In this document: piece after piece, positions 44,857 to 54,448 of the stretch | Numbering within the stretch: position 1 is the stretch's first letter | Layout: every line of letters begins with the position of its first letter | NCBI RefSeq assembly: GCF_002251945.1 | Contig: NZ_NDHW01000087.1 | Span: 1-64,000 of the forward strand | Direction: 5' to 3' | Source of the DNA: Pseudanabaena sp. SR411 | GTDB taxonomy: Bacteria > Cyanobacteriota > Cyanobacteriia > Pseudanabaenales > Pseudanabaenaceae | Length of the DNA stretch: 64,000 bases | The notes under the pieces: generated by a model | Databases searched by the model: none | Seen by the model: only the letters and a program-made list of their open reading frames with translations | What the model was told of the DNA's origin: nothing | Translations under genes and position numbers: made by a program

Positions 44857-45028
44857 GGCTAGACTCCTGTTGTTGTAGAAATTTAGGAAACTTAGCATAA
44901 AGACATCTATTACAAAGATGCTGATCGATTAGATAATGTCCGCTAGAACCTAGTTGAATGGCTGCTTTTGGACATTGGGAGAGACAAACTTCCCAATAAA
45001 TTTCTTGATTTTCAAGCTTATAGGGCAT
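44840..45028 (-). CDS. Second, shorter cysteine-depleted FdxN-like protein
   Basis: A 62-residue tandem paralogue of the next gene: MPYKLENQEIYWEVCLSQCPKAAIQ, then GHYLIDQHLCNRCLYAKFPKF. The same two cluster cysteines are lost (Glu and Trp), and exactly four cysteines stay (C15, C19 and the CNRC pair), the same four conserved in the paralogue. It ends early without the FdxN tail. Its stop overlaps the next gene's start by 17 bp. It could hold one [4Fe-4S] cluster or another metal, or be a decaying duplicate. Confidence 0.7.
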   Translation of the reverse strand: MPYKLENQEIYWEVCLSQCPKAAIQLGSSGHYLIDQHLCNRCLYAKFPKFLQQQESSHALHN

Positions 45029-45060
45029 GACAATACTCCTGATGGCTGTAGATCTTGTTA

Positions 45061-45098
45061 TACCAATTCACGAAAATGTGACAACACTTTTGCGAATT
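45061..45098. repeat. Palindromic repeat, AATGTGACAACACTTTT type
   Basis: An imperfect palindrome (AATTCACGAAAATGTG / CACTTTTGCGAATT) between nifB and the ferredoxin-like genes. It is the same family as 8505-8545 and 62719-62790. Confidence 0.65.
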
Positions 45099-45142
45099 AA
45101 AAACCAAACCCCGTAGGTTTTAGTTTTGGTATTAATTTGGTA

Positions 45143-46633
45143 TTAATAGGGAGCTTGCTGGAGAAGAGCTTCTTGCTGGAGAAACTTGGCGTAAAACTCT
45201 TTCGCTACTGTATCGATCGCATCGTAGGCTTCCACTGGTTCGATGCCTGCTTTGCGAAGACTTTCTTGAGGACAATTACCAACTTTGGAGGTTAGTACGG
45301 CTTTGCAATCAGCAATTGAAGAGATAATTTCTTCAAGAGTCGCTTCTTCGCCATAACCACTTTGGCAATATTGGTCGATCTTGCGATGTCCGACAAATTT
45401 TACTTCAGTTGCATCAACTTCATAGATTTGGAACTCTTTAGCATGACCGAAGTGTTGATTGACAATGCCACTGCCTTTAGTAGTCACAGCTACGAGGATT
45501 TTGGGAGTCTCCACTGCCTTTTGAATGTTGGTTACCTTGGCTTTCTTTTCTTGCAATTCTGCTTGCAAGAGATCGATACCAGCGTGAACTACTTGACGAG
45601 CTTCCAAATCATAGGTAGGAGCCATGTCCATAAACTTGTCTTTGGTAAACTCTTGGGAACGATCTTCACCGAGTAACCCGACAGCATCAGCACGGCATTG
45701 ACGACAGTGGCGCATGATTTTCATGTTGCCTTCAGCGCAGTGATCCTGAAGTTTTTTAAGCTCTTTGGGATTAGGTCCGCGTTGTCCAGTTAAGCCGAAA
45801 TGTGTACCATGTTCAGGAGCCGAGATCAGAGGCATAATATTGTGGAGAAACGCGCCTTTCTCACGAATCACGCGACCGACTTCGACGAGATGCTCATCGT
45901 TAATTCCGGGAATCATGACCGAATTAACTTTGCAAAGAATATCTGCTTCTCTGAGCAAATCTAAGCTTTCCATTTGACGCTGGTGCAGAATCTGAGAAGC
46001 TTCTAAACCTGTGTAGCGTTTGCGGTTATAACGAATCCAAGGATAAATCTTTGTACCGATTTCAGGATCAACCATGTTAATTGTAATCGTCACATGATCG
46101 ATGTTGAGCTTTTTGATGCGATCGACATATTCGGGAAGCATCAAGCCATTAGTAGAGAGACAAAGCTTAATATCTGGAGCTTCTGCTGCAATCAACTCAA
46201 AAGTGCGGAAAGTCTTCTCTGGATTTGCTAAGGGGTCACCAGGACCTGCAATTCCCAACACAGTCATTTGGGGGATTTTTCCACCAATCACCATTACTTT
46301 GTGAGCCGCTTCTTCGGGTGTTAGTAATTCACTAACTACGCCTGGGCGACTTTCATTAGCGCAGTCATATTTGCGATTGCAGTAGTTGCACTGAATGTTA
46401 CAGGCAGGAGCTACAGCAACGTGCATCCGAGCGTAATGGTGGTGAGCATCTTCGCTATAGCAGGGGTGCTTCGCAATCCGTTCTTGCATACTTTCGCTGA
46501 GAGCGCTTTTGGATGAGCTTTTGGAACTCTTAGTGCTACTACAACCACAGCTTTCTGATTTTGATTTCGCTGAAGTTGTTGCAATTTTATTTTCTACAGG
46601 AGATGAAATGAGAGCGGCTGTTGGTGGTGTCAT
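45143..46633 (-). CDS. nifB: NifB, FeMo-cofactor radical SAM enzyme
   Basis: NifB makes the 8-Fe core (NifB-co) of FeMo-cofactor. The 496 residues have a Ser/Lys/Cys-rich N-terminal segment ([13 protein letters not shown]). The radical-SAM motif C78-x3-C82-x2-C85 ([11 protein letters not shown]) comes next, then further cluster cysteines in [12 protein letters not shown], and the C-terminal NifX-like domain (about 380-475, [21 protein letters not shown]). It is the first gene of the leftward operon, facing nifP across the control region. Confidence 0.97.
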   Translation of the reverse strand: MTPPTAALISSPVENKIATTSAKSKSESCGCSSTKSSKSSSKSALSESMQERIAKHPCYSEDAHHHYARMHVAVAPACNIQCNYCNRKYDCANESRPGVVSELLTPEEAAHKVMVIGGKIPQMTVLGIAGPGDPLANPEKTFRTFELIAAEAPDIKLCLSTNGLMLPEYVDRIKKLNIDHVTITINMVDPEIGTKIYPWIRYNRKRYTGLEASQILHQRQMESLDLLREADILCKVNSVMIPGINDEHLVEVGRVIREKGAFLHNIMPLISAPEHGTHFGLTGQRGPNPKELKKLQDHCAEGNMKIMRHCRQCRADAVGLLGEDRSQEFTKDKFMDMAPTYDLEARQVVHAGIDLLQAELQEKKAKVTNIQKAVETPKILVAVTTKGSGIVNQHFGHAKEFQIYEVDATEVKFVGHRKIDQYCQSGYGEEATLEEIISSIADCKAVLTSKVGNCPQESLRKAGIEPVEAYDAIDTVAKEFYAKFLQQEALLQQAPY

Positions 46634-47630
46634 TGAAGCTGCCTGCTGATAAGTGGACTGCGGTCAACATGCAAACTTTATAGCAGTTACCTTCAGACAG
46701 CTTGGGCAAGCGATCGCGATAAGATTTATTAAATACATTAAGCTTGTACTCAAAAACCACACCCCAAACTGCGCCTATATTTAAGCAGTTTCAAAAAATA
46801 TTTTGGGGTAGGGGTACGAGTATTAATAAGGTAGGGGTTAGGTATTTAAGGGTAGGGGTACAGTTTTGCTTGTACTCATAACAAATCCAGTTACAGCAAG
46901 CTATACAAACAAAAAATGAGTGCTACTTGCAAGCACTTTTCTATGTACTCAAAAAAGATACCAATTCCTACAAAAAATGTAAGATCAATGGCTATAAGTC
47001 ATATATAGACTCCTTTTTAAGTATTTTTACTAGCTTTAATTGAGGTGATTGATTTTGTATCTAAATTATCATTCCTTCGATAATCTGTAGCAAAAGGATC
47101 AAAATTTTTTAACAATTGTCAGGAGTTGCTTTCTTTCGGTAAAAACTGATTTTAAACGTATCTATATATACAGATCTAAATCCAAAAAATTACAATTTAT
47201 TCCTTGATTTTTGAGAGCTAGTACAGTAGAGTAATGAATCGTAGCTATTAATACAAAATCTTATTTGCTCAATAGGAATTGGCTCATTTCTGAGTACCTA
47301 TGAGTACAATTTGATTTTGCTTGTTTTTTTGTCTTCAAACCCTTATCTATGCTTGCGAGTAGCATTTAATCATTAAGTACAGAATTAGTAGAAATGGCTG
47401 TAAAAATACTTATCCCTATTCCCTTAAATACTAGTACCCCCTCTCAACAATACTAGTACCCCTATCCCAAAAGAAAAGTCAAAGTCACTTGCCGTAGGGC
47501 TTAAGCCCTTTGAGTACTTTCCTAATTAATTTAATAAATCTTATCCGCAACATTCATTTCCATTGGATTGACAGCACCTGATATAAGCAAGAAGACAGAA
47601 CTCCGCACCTCTTAACTGTCAGAGCCTGCA
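46634..47630. promoter_or_regulatory. Divergent nifB/nifP control region
   Basis: About 1 kb without genes. TTGTACTCA or near forms occur at 46744-46752, 46870-46878 and 46943-46951 on the nifB side, plus GGGGTACGAGTATT at 46811. The inverted versions lie on the nifP side: TGAGTAC at 47291, TGAGTACAA at 47301, ATACTAGTACCCC at 47428 and 47450, TGAGTAC at 47511. In the related diazotroph Leptolyngbya, CnfR acts on nifB and nifP promoters; whether this motif is its site is inference. Confidence 0.75.
47294..47307. promoter_or_regulatory. Candidate NtcA-binding site
   Basis: GTACCTATGAGTAC fits the NtcA consensus GTA-N8-TAC exactly. It overlaps the TGAGTAC repeats. No clearly spaced -10 box (TAN3T about 22 bp away) was found, so its activity is uncertain. 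Confidence 0.5.
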
Positions 47631-48464
47631 ATGTTGCAACCCATCTCTCACCTAGACACTTTGGATAATCAAGAAATCGAACAGATATGTACCACAGCAT
47701 ATCCATCAGATTTCCCAGCCAAATCATCTGCACATTCACTCTGGCAGTTTTATCAGTTGCAACTGGCTCAATTGCCATTAGCTCAATCACAAGTTGTTCA
47801 TCAATGGCAACAAGTCACAGAAGTTCTACAGGTACTCAAGGCTGATTTCCAAGCGATCGCCGATCGCGATCCTGCGGCTCACCATTGGCTAGAGATTTTA
47901 TGCTGCTATCCGGGGCTACATGCCTTGGTGATCCATCGCTTTACGCATTGGTTACACCATCGCCAAATTCCCCTGCTCCCAAGGTTTATTGCCTACTGTG
48001 CGCGATTTATCACGGGCATTGACATTCATCCCGCCGCCACCATTGGCAAAGGTGTATTTATTGACCACGGCATGGGTGTAGTCATTGGTGAAACAGCGAT
48101 CGTCGGCGACTATGTACTGCTCTATCAAGGAGTCACCCTTGGCGGTACAGGCAAGGAAACTGGCAAACGTCACCCAACCATCGGCAACCATACGATCGTC
48201 GGTGCAGGAGCTAAAGTCCTCGGCAACATTCACATTGGTGATTATGCTCGCGTGGGGGCAGGCTCCGTTGTCCTGCGTGATGTCCCGCTCCACACCACAG
48301 TTGTTGGTGTCCCAGCCCGCATTTGTCGTCCTAATCAGCCCACCTCATTAGGTCAAGCAAATCAAGAACAGTTAGCCGATCCATCGGCTGACATGTTACA
48401 GGCTTTGCTACTTCGGATCGAGCGCCTCGAACAACAGCTTTCAGACACAATCCCTCAGAAGTAA
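47631..48464 (+). CDS. nifP: NifP serine O-acetyltransferase
   Basis: A CysE-type enzyme making O-acetylserine, thought to boost cysteine supply for nitrogenase Fe-S clusters. The 277 residues have an N-terminal helical region (FYQLQLAQLPLAQSQVVHQW), then the left-handed beta-helix with GIDIHPAATIGKGVFIDHGMGVVIGETAIVGD, the catalytic D-H pair, and GAGAKVLGNIHIGDYARVGAGSVVL. First gene of the rightward nif operon. The name nifP rests on this location, since the enzyme family is also housekeeping. Confidence 0.9.
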   Translation: MLQPISHLDTLDNQEIEQICTTAYPSDFPAKSSAHSLWQFYQLQLAQLPLAQSQVVHQWQQVTEVLQVLKADFQAIADRDPAAHHWLEILCCYPGLHALVIHRFTHWLHHRQIPLLPRFIAYCARFITGIDIHPAATIGKGVFIDHGMGVVIGETAIVGDYVLLYQGVTLGGTGKETGKRHPTIGNHTIVGAGAKVLGNIHIGDYARVGAGSVVLRDVPLHTTVVGVPARICRPNQPTSLGQANQEQLADPSADMLQALLLRIERLEQQLSDTIPQK

Positions 48465-48508
48465 AGATGAATAGCTCTTAAAAACCTAACAAAACAGAGA
48501 AAACGATC

Positions 48509-48625
48509 ATGATGGAAACCCTAGTTGTCAGTTGCTTGGTGTTAATTACCACATATTTTCAGGATTATATGATGTGTCGCATGTTCAACATCGACGAGAA
48601 AGAATCCCCACGCAAGCCTAAATAG
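48509..48625 (+). CDS. 38-residue putative small membrane protein
   Basis: ATG 48509 opens MMETLVVSCLVLITTYFQDYMMC followed by a charged tail (RMFNIDEKESPRKPK). There is a single hydrophobic helix with two cysteines. It lies between nifP and the Mo-nitrogenase C-domain gene, in the same direction, with A-rich DNA but only a weak ribosome site upstream. It could be a genuine small nif-linked membrane protein or a chance frame. Confidence 0.4.
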   Translation: MMETLVVSCLVLITTYFQDYMMCRMFNIDEKESPRKPK

Positions 48626-48671
48626 TTCCTAAATTCCTAAATTCCTAGTTATTCACCGAGTTGATACTGCC

Positions 48672-48974
48672 ATGACTACCACTACCCACAGATTTTTCTC
48701 TGCAATTACCGAGCAGAGGCAACCCAACAAGCTTTTTGCCATTGATATTTTCTCGCCTCTGCGCCAATGGCTCAATCACATCGAATTTAGCGATCGCCAA
48801 TTCGCCGAAAAAATCTGCCATCTCATTCCCGCCAGTTGCCCCTTTGAACGCGATGTCAGTGCCTTTGGCTATACCTACCATATCCCAGCCCTCTGCAAGA
48901 TCAATCCTGTATTTGAGGAAGTAGTAAACCTCCGCTTCCGCGCCCTAACCTACCTCTCCGAACTCCCCAGCTAA
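48672..48974 (+). CDS. Mo-dependent nitrogenase C-terminal domain protein
   Basis: A 100-residue protein matching the Mo-nitro_C family: [36 protein letters not shown], then [28 protein letters not shown]. Such genes sit within or near cyanobacterial nif clusters. The molecular role is unknown. The following gap to nifEN is low-complexity pyrimidine-rich sequence (48985-49026). Confidence 0.88.
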   Translation: MTTTTHRFFSAITEQRQPNKLFAIDIFSPLRQWLNHIEFSDRQFAEKICHLIPASCPFERDVSAFGYTYHIPALCKINPVFEEVVNLRFRALTYLSELPS

Positions 48975-49039
48975 ATAACGCTCGCTTTTTTCTCTTTTAC
49001 TTTTTCCCTTTTCCTTTTTACTTTTACCAAATTTGTGCC

Positions 49040-51784
49040 ATGAAACTCACTCAAGGAAAAATCAACGAACTCCTCTCTGAGACTGCCTGTGAGCATAATC
49101 ATCACAAAGATGGGCAGAAAAAGAACAAAGCTTGCTCACAACAAGCGCAACCCGGAGCAGCGCAAGGTGGCTGTGCCTTTGATGGGGCCTCGATCGCTCT
49201 CGTCCCAATTACCGATGTTGCCCATCTCGTCCATGCCCCGATCGCCTGTGGTGGTAATTCTTGGGGGGCAAGAGGTAGCCTGTCGTCAGGTTCGACAATG
49301 TATAAAATGGGCTTTACCACCGACCTCAGCGAAAACGATATTATCTTTGGTGGTGAGAAAAAGCTCTACAAGGCTATTTTAGAAGTTCAGCAACGTTATC
49401 AACCTGCGGCAGTGTTTGTGTATAACACCTGTGTCACCGCACTGATTGGTGACGATCTCGAAGCAGTCTGTCAAAAAGCAGCCGAAAGAACAGGTATTCC
49501 CATCGTTCCAATTAATTCCCCCGGGTTCGCTGGAACCAAGAATTTAGGAAATCGCATGGGTGGCGAAGCTTTATTAGAATATGTGATTGGCACGGCGGAA
49601 CCAGAATATACCACTCCCTACGATATCAATCTAATTGGTGAATACAATATCGCAGGTGAAATGTGGAGTGTGCTGCCCTTATTTGAGAAATTAGGCATTC
49701 GGGTACTATCGAAAATCACAGGTGATGCCACCTATCAAGAAGTTTGTTATGCTCACCGTGCGAAACTGAATGTCCTCATCTGTTCTAAAGCATTAATCAA
49801 TGTCGCTCGCAAGATGGAGGAGCGCTATGGCATTCCCTACACCGAAGAATCTTTTTATGGGATTGCCGACATGAATCAATGTCTACGCAATATTGCCGCA
49901 AAATTAGGCGATCGCGACTTACAAGATCGAGTTGAAAAGCTGATCGCCGAAGAATCGGCAAACCTCGATCGCGAACTTGCCCCCTATCGCGATCGGCTTA
50001 AGGGTAAGAAAGTTGTTCTCTACACAGGTGGTGTCAAAAGCTGGTCAATCATTTCCGCCGCCAAAGATTTGGGTATGGAAGTGGTTGCCACAAGTACCAA
50101 AAAGAGTACTGAAGAAGACAAGGCAAAGATTCGTGCCTTGCTGAGCAAAGATGGGATCATGATGGAAAAGGGGAATGCCCAAGAATTACTCAAAACCATT
50201 GCTAAAACCCAAGCCGACATGTTAATCGCAGGTGGTCGCAACCAATACACCGCCCTCAAAGCACGCATTCCCTTTCTCGATATCAACCAAGAGCGCCATC
50301 ATCCCTATGCTGGCTATGTAGGTATGATCGAGATTGCGAGAGAACTCGAAGAAGCTCTGTATAGCCCAATTTGGGCGCAAGTCCGCCAACCCGCACCTTG
50401 GGAAGATCCGATTGCGTTCAGCAAAGCTTTATTACTGGAGAGCGATACATCACAAGTTAAAACTGATGTCGTCGCATCGAAAAAGTCAGTTACTGTCAAT
50501 TCCCTTAAACAAAGTCAGCCCCTCGGTGCATCCCTTGCTTATCTGGGGTTAAAGGGCGCGATGCCTTTAATGCATGGTTCCCAAGGCTGTACTGCCTTTG
50601 CGAAAGTACAACTCGTCCGCCATTTCCGCGAAGCAATTCCTCTTGCAACCACGGCGATGACGGAAGTCACCACAATTCTCGGTGGTGAGGATAATATTGA
50701 ACAGGCGATTTTAACCCTAGCGGAAAAGGCAAAGCCTGAAATCATCGGACTTTGTACCACAGGTTTAACCGAAACTCGCGGCGATGATATGGAAGGCATA
50801 CTCAAAACCTTCCGTCAAAAACATCCTGAACTGGATAAAATAGCGATCGCCTTTGCTTCTACTCCCGATTTTCGAGGCGCGTTACAGGATGGCTATGCGG
50901 CGGCTATTGAAGGAATTGTGCGATCGCTACCCCAAGAAGGTATCAAAGATCCCCAACAGGTAACAGTTTTAGCCAGTTCTGCCCTAGCTCCTGGGGATAT
51001 CCAAGAGATTAAGGAGATCATTAATTCTTTTGGTCTATCGCCAATTTTCATTCCCGATCTTTCGAGTTCGATGGATGGACATTTGAGCGAGAGTTATAGT
51101 CCCGTCACTACAGGCGGAACGACCCTAGAGCAGATTCAAAGTGTCGGTAGTTCTGTATTTACCCTCGCCTTGGGTGAAAGTATGCGAACTGCGGCGACAA
51201 TTCTGCAAGAGCGCTTTGGTACTGATTATCAAGTGTTCGATCGCCTCACGGGGCTAGGAGCAACCGATCTGATCTTGCAACAACTCTATCAATTGAGTGG
51301 AGTTGACGTACCTGAGAAGTACCGCTATCAAAGACAACAACTCCAAGATGCGATTTTAGACACCCACTTCTATTTCGGTCGCAAGCGCGTTTCTCTCGCC
51401 CTAGAACCCGATCTGCTCTACAGTGTCGCTTGGTGGCTATCAGAGATGGGCGTAGAATTGCAAGCCGCCGTCACCACGACGCGATCGCCTTTATTAGAGA
51501 AGTTACCAATCGCCGAAGTGACGATTGGTGATCTCGAAGATTTTGAAAATCTCGCCGCAGATTCCGATCTGATCGCAACAAATTCTAACGGGAAGAGAAC
51601 TGCTAAGAAATTAGGAATTCCCCTCTACCGTTTGGGTTTCCCCATTCTAGACCGTTTAGGCAATGGACATCGTAGCATCGTCGGTTATCGCGGCACGATG
51701 GAACTGCTTTTTGAGCTTGGCAACATTTGGCTAGATGCCGAAGAATCCGCTCATCCCAATATTTTAGTGAAACAAGGAGAATAG
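49040..51784 (+). CDS. nifEN: Fused NifE-NifN cofactor assembly scaffold
   Basis: One 914-residue frame carries both scaffold subunits on which NifB-co matures to FeMo-cofactor. The NifE half (about 1-455) has QGGCAFDGA (C45) and [14 protein letters not shown] (C70), then [12 protein letters not shown]. The linker is about 460-490. The NifN half has [29 protein letters not shown] and GLCTTGLTE. Cluster-ligand cysteines of both parts are retained. Most organisms have two genes; fusions are known in some cyanobacteria. The next gene starts 3 bp after the stop. Confidence 0.95.
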   Translation: MKLTQGKINELLSETACEHNHHKDGQKKNKACSQQAQPGAAQGGCAFDGASIALVPITDVAHLVHAPIACGGNSWGARGSLSSGSTMYKMGFTTDLSENDIIFGGEKKLYKAILEVQQRYQPAAVFVYNTCVTALIGDDLEAVCQKAAERTGIPIVPINSPGFAGTKNLGNRMGGEALLEYVIGTAEPEYTTPYDINLIGEYNIAGEMWSVLPLFEKLGIRVLSKITGDATYQEVCYAHRAKLNVLICSKALINVARKMEERYGIPYTEESFYGIADMNQCLRNIAAKLGDRDLQDRVEKLIAEESANLDRELAPYRDRLKGKKVVLYTGGVKSWSIISAAKDLGMEVVATSTKKSTEEDKAKIRALLSKDGIMMEKGNAQELLKTIAKTQADMLIAGGRNQYTALKARIPFLDINQERHHPYAGYVGMIEIARELEEALYSPIWAQVRQPAPWEDPIAFSKALLLESDTSQVKTDVVASKKSVTVNSLKQSQPLGASLAYLGLKGAMPLMHGSQGCTAFAKVQLVRHFREAIPLATTAMTEVTTILGGEDNIEQAILTLAEKAKPEIIGLCTTGLTETRGDDMEGILKTFRQKHPELDKIAIAFASTPDFRGALQDGYAAAIEGIVRSLPQEGIKDPQQVTVLASSALAPGDIQEIKEIINSFGLSPIFIPDLSSSMDGHLSESYSPVTTGGTTLEQIQSVGSSVFTLALGESMRTAATILQERFGTDYQVFDRLTGLGATDLILQQLYQLSGVDVPEKYRYQRQQLQDAILDTHFYFGRKRVSLALEPDLLYSVAWWLSEMGVELQAAVTTTRSPLLEKLPIAEVTIGDLEDFENLAADSDLIATNSNGKRTAKKLGIPLYRLGFPILDRLGNGHRSIVGYRGTMELLFELGNIWLDAEESAHPNILVKQGE

Positions 51785-51786
51785 TA

Positions 51787-52188
51787 ATGAAGGTTGCTTT
51801 TACAACAAGCGATCGCATTCACATTAATGCCCACTTTGGCTGGGCAAAAGAAATTGATGTCTACGAAGTCACGACTGAAGGATATCAATTTGTGGATACG
51901 CTCACTTTTAAAGGAGAGTTAAAAGAGGATGGCAACGAAGACAAGCTAGTTCCCAAAATTGAAGCATTAGCTGGTTGTACCATCGTCTATGTTTCGGCGA
52001 TCGGTGGCAGCGCCGCCGCCCGTCTAATTCGCAAGCGAGTTACACCGATTAAAGCGAAGTCAGAAGAAGAAGAAATTGCGGAGGTACTAAATAAATTGGT
52101 ACTAACTCTGCAAGGCAATCCTCCCCCTTGGTTGAGAAAAGCCCTGCAACCCCCAGTCCAAGATTTTGATGATCTAGAAACTGGTTAA
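51787..52188 (+). CDS. nifX: NifX
   Basis: NifX binds FeMo-cofactor precursors and passes them between NifB and NifEN. The 133-residue protein from ATG 51787 reads MKVAFTTSDRIHINAHFGWAKEIDVYEV, with the NifX/NafY fold completed by GCTIVYVSAIGGSAAARLIRKRVTPIKA. The in-frame extension back to 51727 overlaps nifEN in another frame and is excluded. It is the same domain as the NifB C-terminus. Confidence 0.93.
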   Translation: MKVAFTTSDRIHINAHFGWAKEIDVYEVTTEGYQFVDTLTFKGELKEDGNEDKLVPKIEALAGCTIVYVSAIGGSAAARLIRKRVTPIKAKSEEEEIAEVLNKLVLTLQGNPPPWLRKALQPPVQDFDDLETG

Positions 52189-52198
52189 GAATTGGAAG

Positions 52199-52282
52199 AG
52201 ATCCCCCTCAATCCCCCTTATAAAGGGGGAAGAAGATAATACGATTCTTTTCCCCCCTTTATAAGGGGGGCTAGGGGGGATC
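52199..52282. repeat. CCCCCTTATAAGGGGG-type repeat after nifX
   Basis: GATCCCCCTCAATCCCCC...AAAGGGGG and CCCCCCTTTATAAGGGGGG blocks between nifX and the DUF269 gene. Fourth copy of the nif-specific repeat and the only one in the rightward operon. Confidence 0.8.
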
Positions 52283-52359
52283 TAAACCTCAAACCGCAGT
52301 CAAAGATTCAACAACTTCTCAAATCCCAATTTACCAACAAACCAAACAAGGAGAACTCT

Positions 52360-52848
52360 ATGACCGCAACAATTACACTAGAAACAGCTAACCCAGTAGA
52401 TGGCGCAGAAGTAATTAAACAAAGTCCATTCTTACAAGCACTAGTTCAGCAAATTCGCGTTAACGATGGTTACGGAACCTATCGCAATTGGTCAGATGAA
52501 TTGCTGCTCAAGCCCTTCATTCTCACCAAACAACAAAAGCGCAAAATCTCCGTAGAAGGTGAAGTCGATCCGATTACTAAAGGTCGAGTTTTTGCTTTCT
52601 ACCGTGCGATCGCTCTTCGCATCGAGCAGCAATCGGGACTTCTTTGCCAAGTAGTTGTCGATCTCAGTCATGAAGGCTTTGGCTGGGCGTTGATTTTCTC
52701 TGGTCGCTTGTTGGTGACAACTCGCACTCTAAGAGATGCTCAACGCTTTGGTTTCGACTCCCTCGAAAAGCTCGGTGAAGAAGGTGAAAAACTTGCCCAA
52801 AAGGGTGTGGAATATGCCGCCAACTTTCCTGAAGTTGCCAAAGCCTGA
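52360..52848 (+). CDS. NifX-associated protein (DUF269)
   Basis: A 162-residue DUF269 protein, a family almost always next to nifX. Landmarks are SPFLQALVQQIRVNDGYGTYRNWSDELLLKPFIL and LCQVVVDLSHEGFGWALIFSGRLLVTTRTLRDAQRFGFDSL. Its exact role is unknown and is inferred to be in cofactor handling. Its stop codon overlaps the left arm of the next hairpin. Confidence 0.92.
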   Translation: MTATITLETANPVDGAEVIKQSPFLQALVQQIRVNDGYGTYRNWSDELLLKPFILTKQQKRKISVEGEVDPITKGRVFAFYRAIALRIEQQSGLLCQVVVDLSHEGFGWALIFSGRLLVTTRTLRDAQRFGFDSLEKLGEEGEKLAQKGVEYAANFPEVAKA

Positions 52849-52901
52849 CTTCGACTTCGCTCAGTCAGCTTAGATTTTCGTTAACTGAGCGAAGTCGAAG
52901 T
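52848..52901. repeat. Hairpin ACTTCGACTTCGCTCAGT type
   Basis: 18-bp perfect arms separated by 18 nt (52848-52865 and 52884-52901). The left arm begins at the last base of the upstream stop. It is a common cyanobacterial repeat sequence. Confidence 0.8.
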
Positions 52902-52949
52902 TAATGAAAATTGAAGTTAACGTTGATGTTTGATCTAATCACCTAGGAA

Positions 52950-53192
52950 ATGATTATGGTGCAAGTGATAGATACAGCGATCGCAGGGCTTAGCATTGAT
53001 GAACTCAAAACTAAGATCAAGCGACTGAACAGCAAGGCAGGTCAAATGAAAATGGATCTGCATGATCTCGCGGAAGGGCTACCTACTGACTACGAAACGC
53101 TAATGGACGTAGCCGCCCAAACCTACGACATCTTTGATCAAATTGACAAGATGAAAAAACAACTGATCATTCTCGAACAAAATCATCCTTAA
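52950..53192 (+). CDS. DUF683 protein (CCE_0567-type)
   Basis: An 80-residue, all-helical protein: LSIDELKTKIKRLNSKAGQMKMDLHDLAEGLPTDYETLMDVA, then AQTYDIFDQIDKMKKQL, the DUF683 pattern found between nifX and nifW in cyanobacteria. A metal-binding role has been proposed for the family. No cysteine is present. Confidence 0.88.
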   Translation: MIMVQVIDTAIAGLSIDELKTKIKRLNSKAGQMKMDLHDLAEGLPTDYETLMDVAAQTYDIFDQIDKMKKQLIILEQNHP

Positions 53193-53212
53193 ACAAGACA
53201 GGAGCAACTGAT

Positions 53213-53542
53213 ATGGTCGGTACACTTAGCGAATTTCAGAAATTGACCGATGCGGAACAGTATTTCGATTTTTTTGATCTTGCCTACGATCCACAGGTCG
53301 TAAACATCAATCGCTTGCACATTCTCAAAAAATTCTCGCAGTCTTTGGAAGAAATTGATACTAAATTTGTCGAAGCTGCTGAAGAACAAAAACTGAGTTT
53401 CTACCGAGAAGCTCTAGAAAATTCCTACGCTACTTTGCAAACCTCTAATGCGATCGAGCAGAAGTTGTTTAAAGTCTTTCATCAAAAGCCACAGAATATT
53501 GTCATGTTGAGCGATATAGGTACGGATGAGGAGGATGAATAA
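53213..53542 (+). CDS. nifW: NifW
   Basis: NifW associates with the MoFe protein during P-cluster maturation and oxygen protection. The 109 residues include LSEFQKLTDAEQYFDFFDLAYDPQVVNINRLHILKKFSQ, the conserved NifW core, and a C-terminal FKVFHQKPQNIVML. The gene starts 20 bp after the DUF683 gene and ends 2 bp before hesA, a tight operon. Confidence 0.93.
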   Translation: MVGTLSEFQKLTDAEQYFDFFDLAYDPQVVNINRLHILKKFSQSLEEIDTKFVEAAEEQKLSFYREALENSYATLQTSNAIEQKLFKVFHQKPQNIVMLSDIGTDEEDE

Positions 53543-53544
53543 TC

Positions 53545-54384
53545 ATGATCTCTCTAACACCTACAGAAATAGAACGTTATCGCCGCCAAATGATGCTGTC
53601 TGACTTTGGTGAAGAAGGGCAAAAAAAGCTCAAGTCTTCCACAGTTCTAGTGACGGGTGTGGGCGGATTGGGTGGTACAGCCGCACTCTATCTTGCAGTT
53701 GCAGGCATTGGCAAACTCATTCTCGTCCGTGGCGGAGAGTTGCGCCTTGATGACATGAATCGTCAAGTTCTGATGACCGATGATTGGGTTGGGAGTCCTC
53801 GCGTTTTTAAGGCGCAGGAAACCCTACTTAGCATCAATCCCGACGTGGAAATTGAAGCAGTGAATGACTATGTGACTGCTGATAATGTTGATGCGCTTGT
53901 CCAGTCCGCAGATATCGCCCTCGATTGCGCCCACAACTTCACTGAAAGGGATCTGCTCAATGCTGCTTGTGTCCGTTGGCGATGTCCAATGGTAGAAGCG
54001 GCGATGAACGATATGGAAGCCTATCTCACTACGATCGTTCCCCATGAGACAGGATGTCTATCTTGTTTATTTCCCGAAAAGCCTGATTGGGATCGGCGCG
54101 GCTTTGGGGTTCTCGGTGCAGTGTCAGGGACTCTCGCCTGTTTAACAGCTCTGGAAGCAATTAAATTTTTAACAGGATTTAGTTCGCCATTGCTATCACA
54201 GCTTTTGACAATGGATTTAGGACGGTTAGAGTTTGCCAAACGACGTACCTATCTCGATCCCGATTGCCCCGTATGCGGACAGCAGAGAAACAAGCGATCG
54301 CCTGTTCTAGTAACTAAGAAAGTAACTAGTCAGCGCATTCCCTCTTTCGCAAAACTGCTCGCCCAAACTTCTTCTCTTCAATAA
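53545..54384 (+). CDS. hesA: HesA, ThiF/MoeB-like adenylyltransferase
   Basis: HesA is an E1-like enzyme tied to cyanobacterial nif clusters and probably helps molybdenum or sulfur handling for the cofactor. The 279 residues begin IERYRRQMMLSDFGEEGQKKL and have the nucleotide-binding GVGGLGGTAALYLAVAGIG, the R-x5-Q region MNRQVL, and zinc cysteines CLSCLF and CPVCGQ near the end. All motifs are intact. It is followed by hesB, as in other cyanobacteria. Confidence 0.94.
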   Translation: MISLTPTEIERYRRQMMLSDFGEEGQKKLKSSTVLVTGVGGLGGTAALYLAVAGIGKLILVRGGELRLDDMNRQVLMTDDWVGSPRVFKAQETLLSINPDVEIEAVNDYVTADNVDALVQSADIALDCAHNFTERDLLNAACVRWRCPMVEAAMNDMEAYLTTIVPHETGCLSCLFPEKPDWDRRGFGVLGAVSGTLACLTALEAIKFLTGFSSPLLSQLLTMDLGRLEFAKRRTYLDPDCPVCGQQRNKRSPVLVTKKVTSQRIPSFAKLLAQTSSLQ

Positions 54385-54448
54385 TCAATTAGGTTAAGCA
54401 GCTCAAAGCTCCACTCAACCTAAATCCAAAAAATTCAAGGAGATTTCT

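Noticed and set aside
47294-47307. Proven NtcA promoter
   Set aside because: The consensus is exact but no -10 box at the usual spacing was found, so it is listed only as a candidate.
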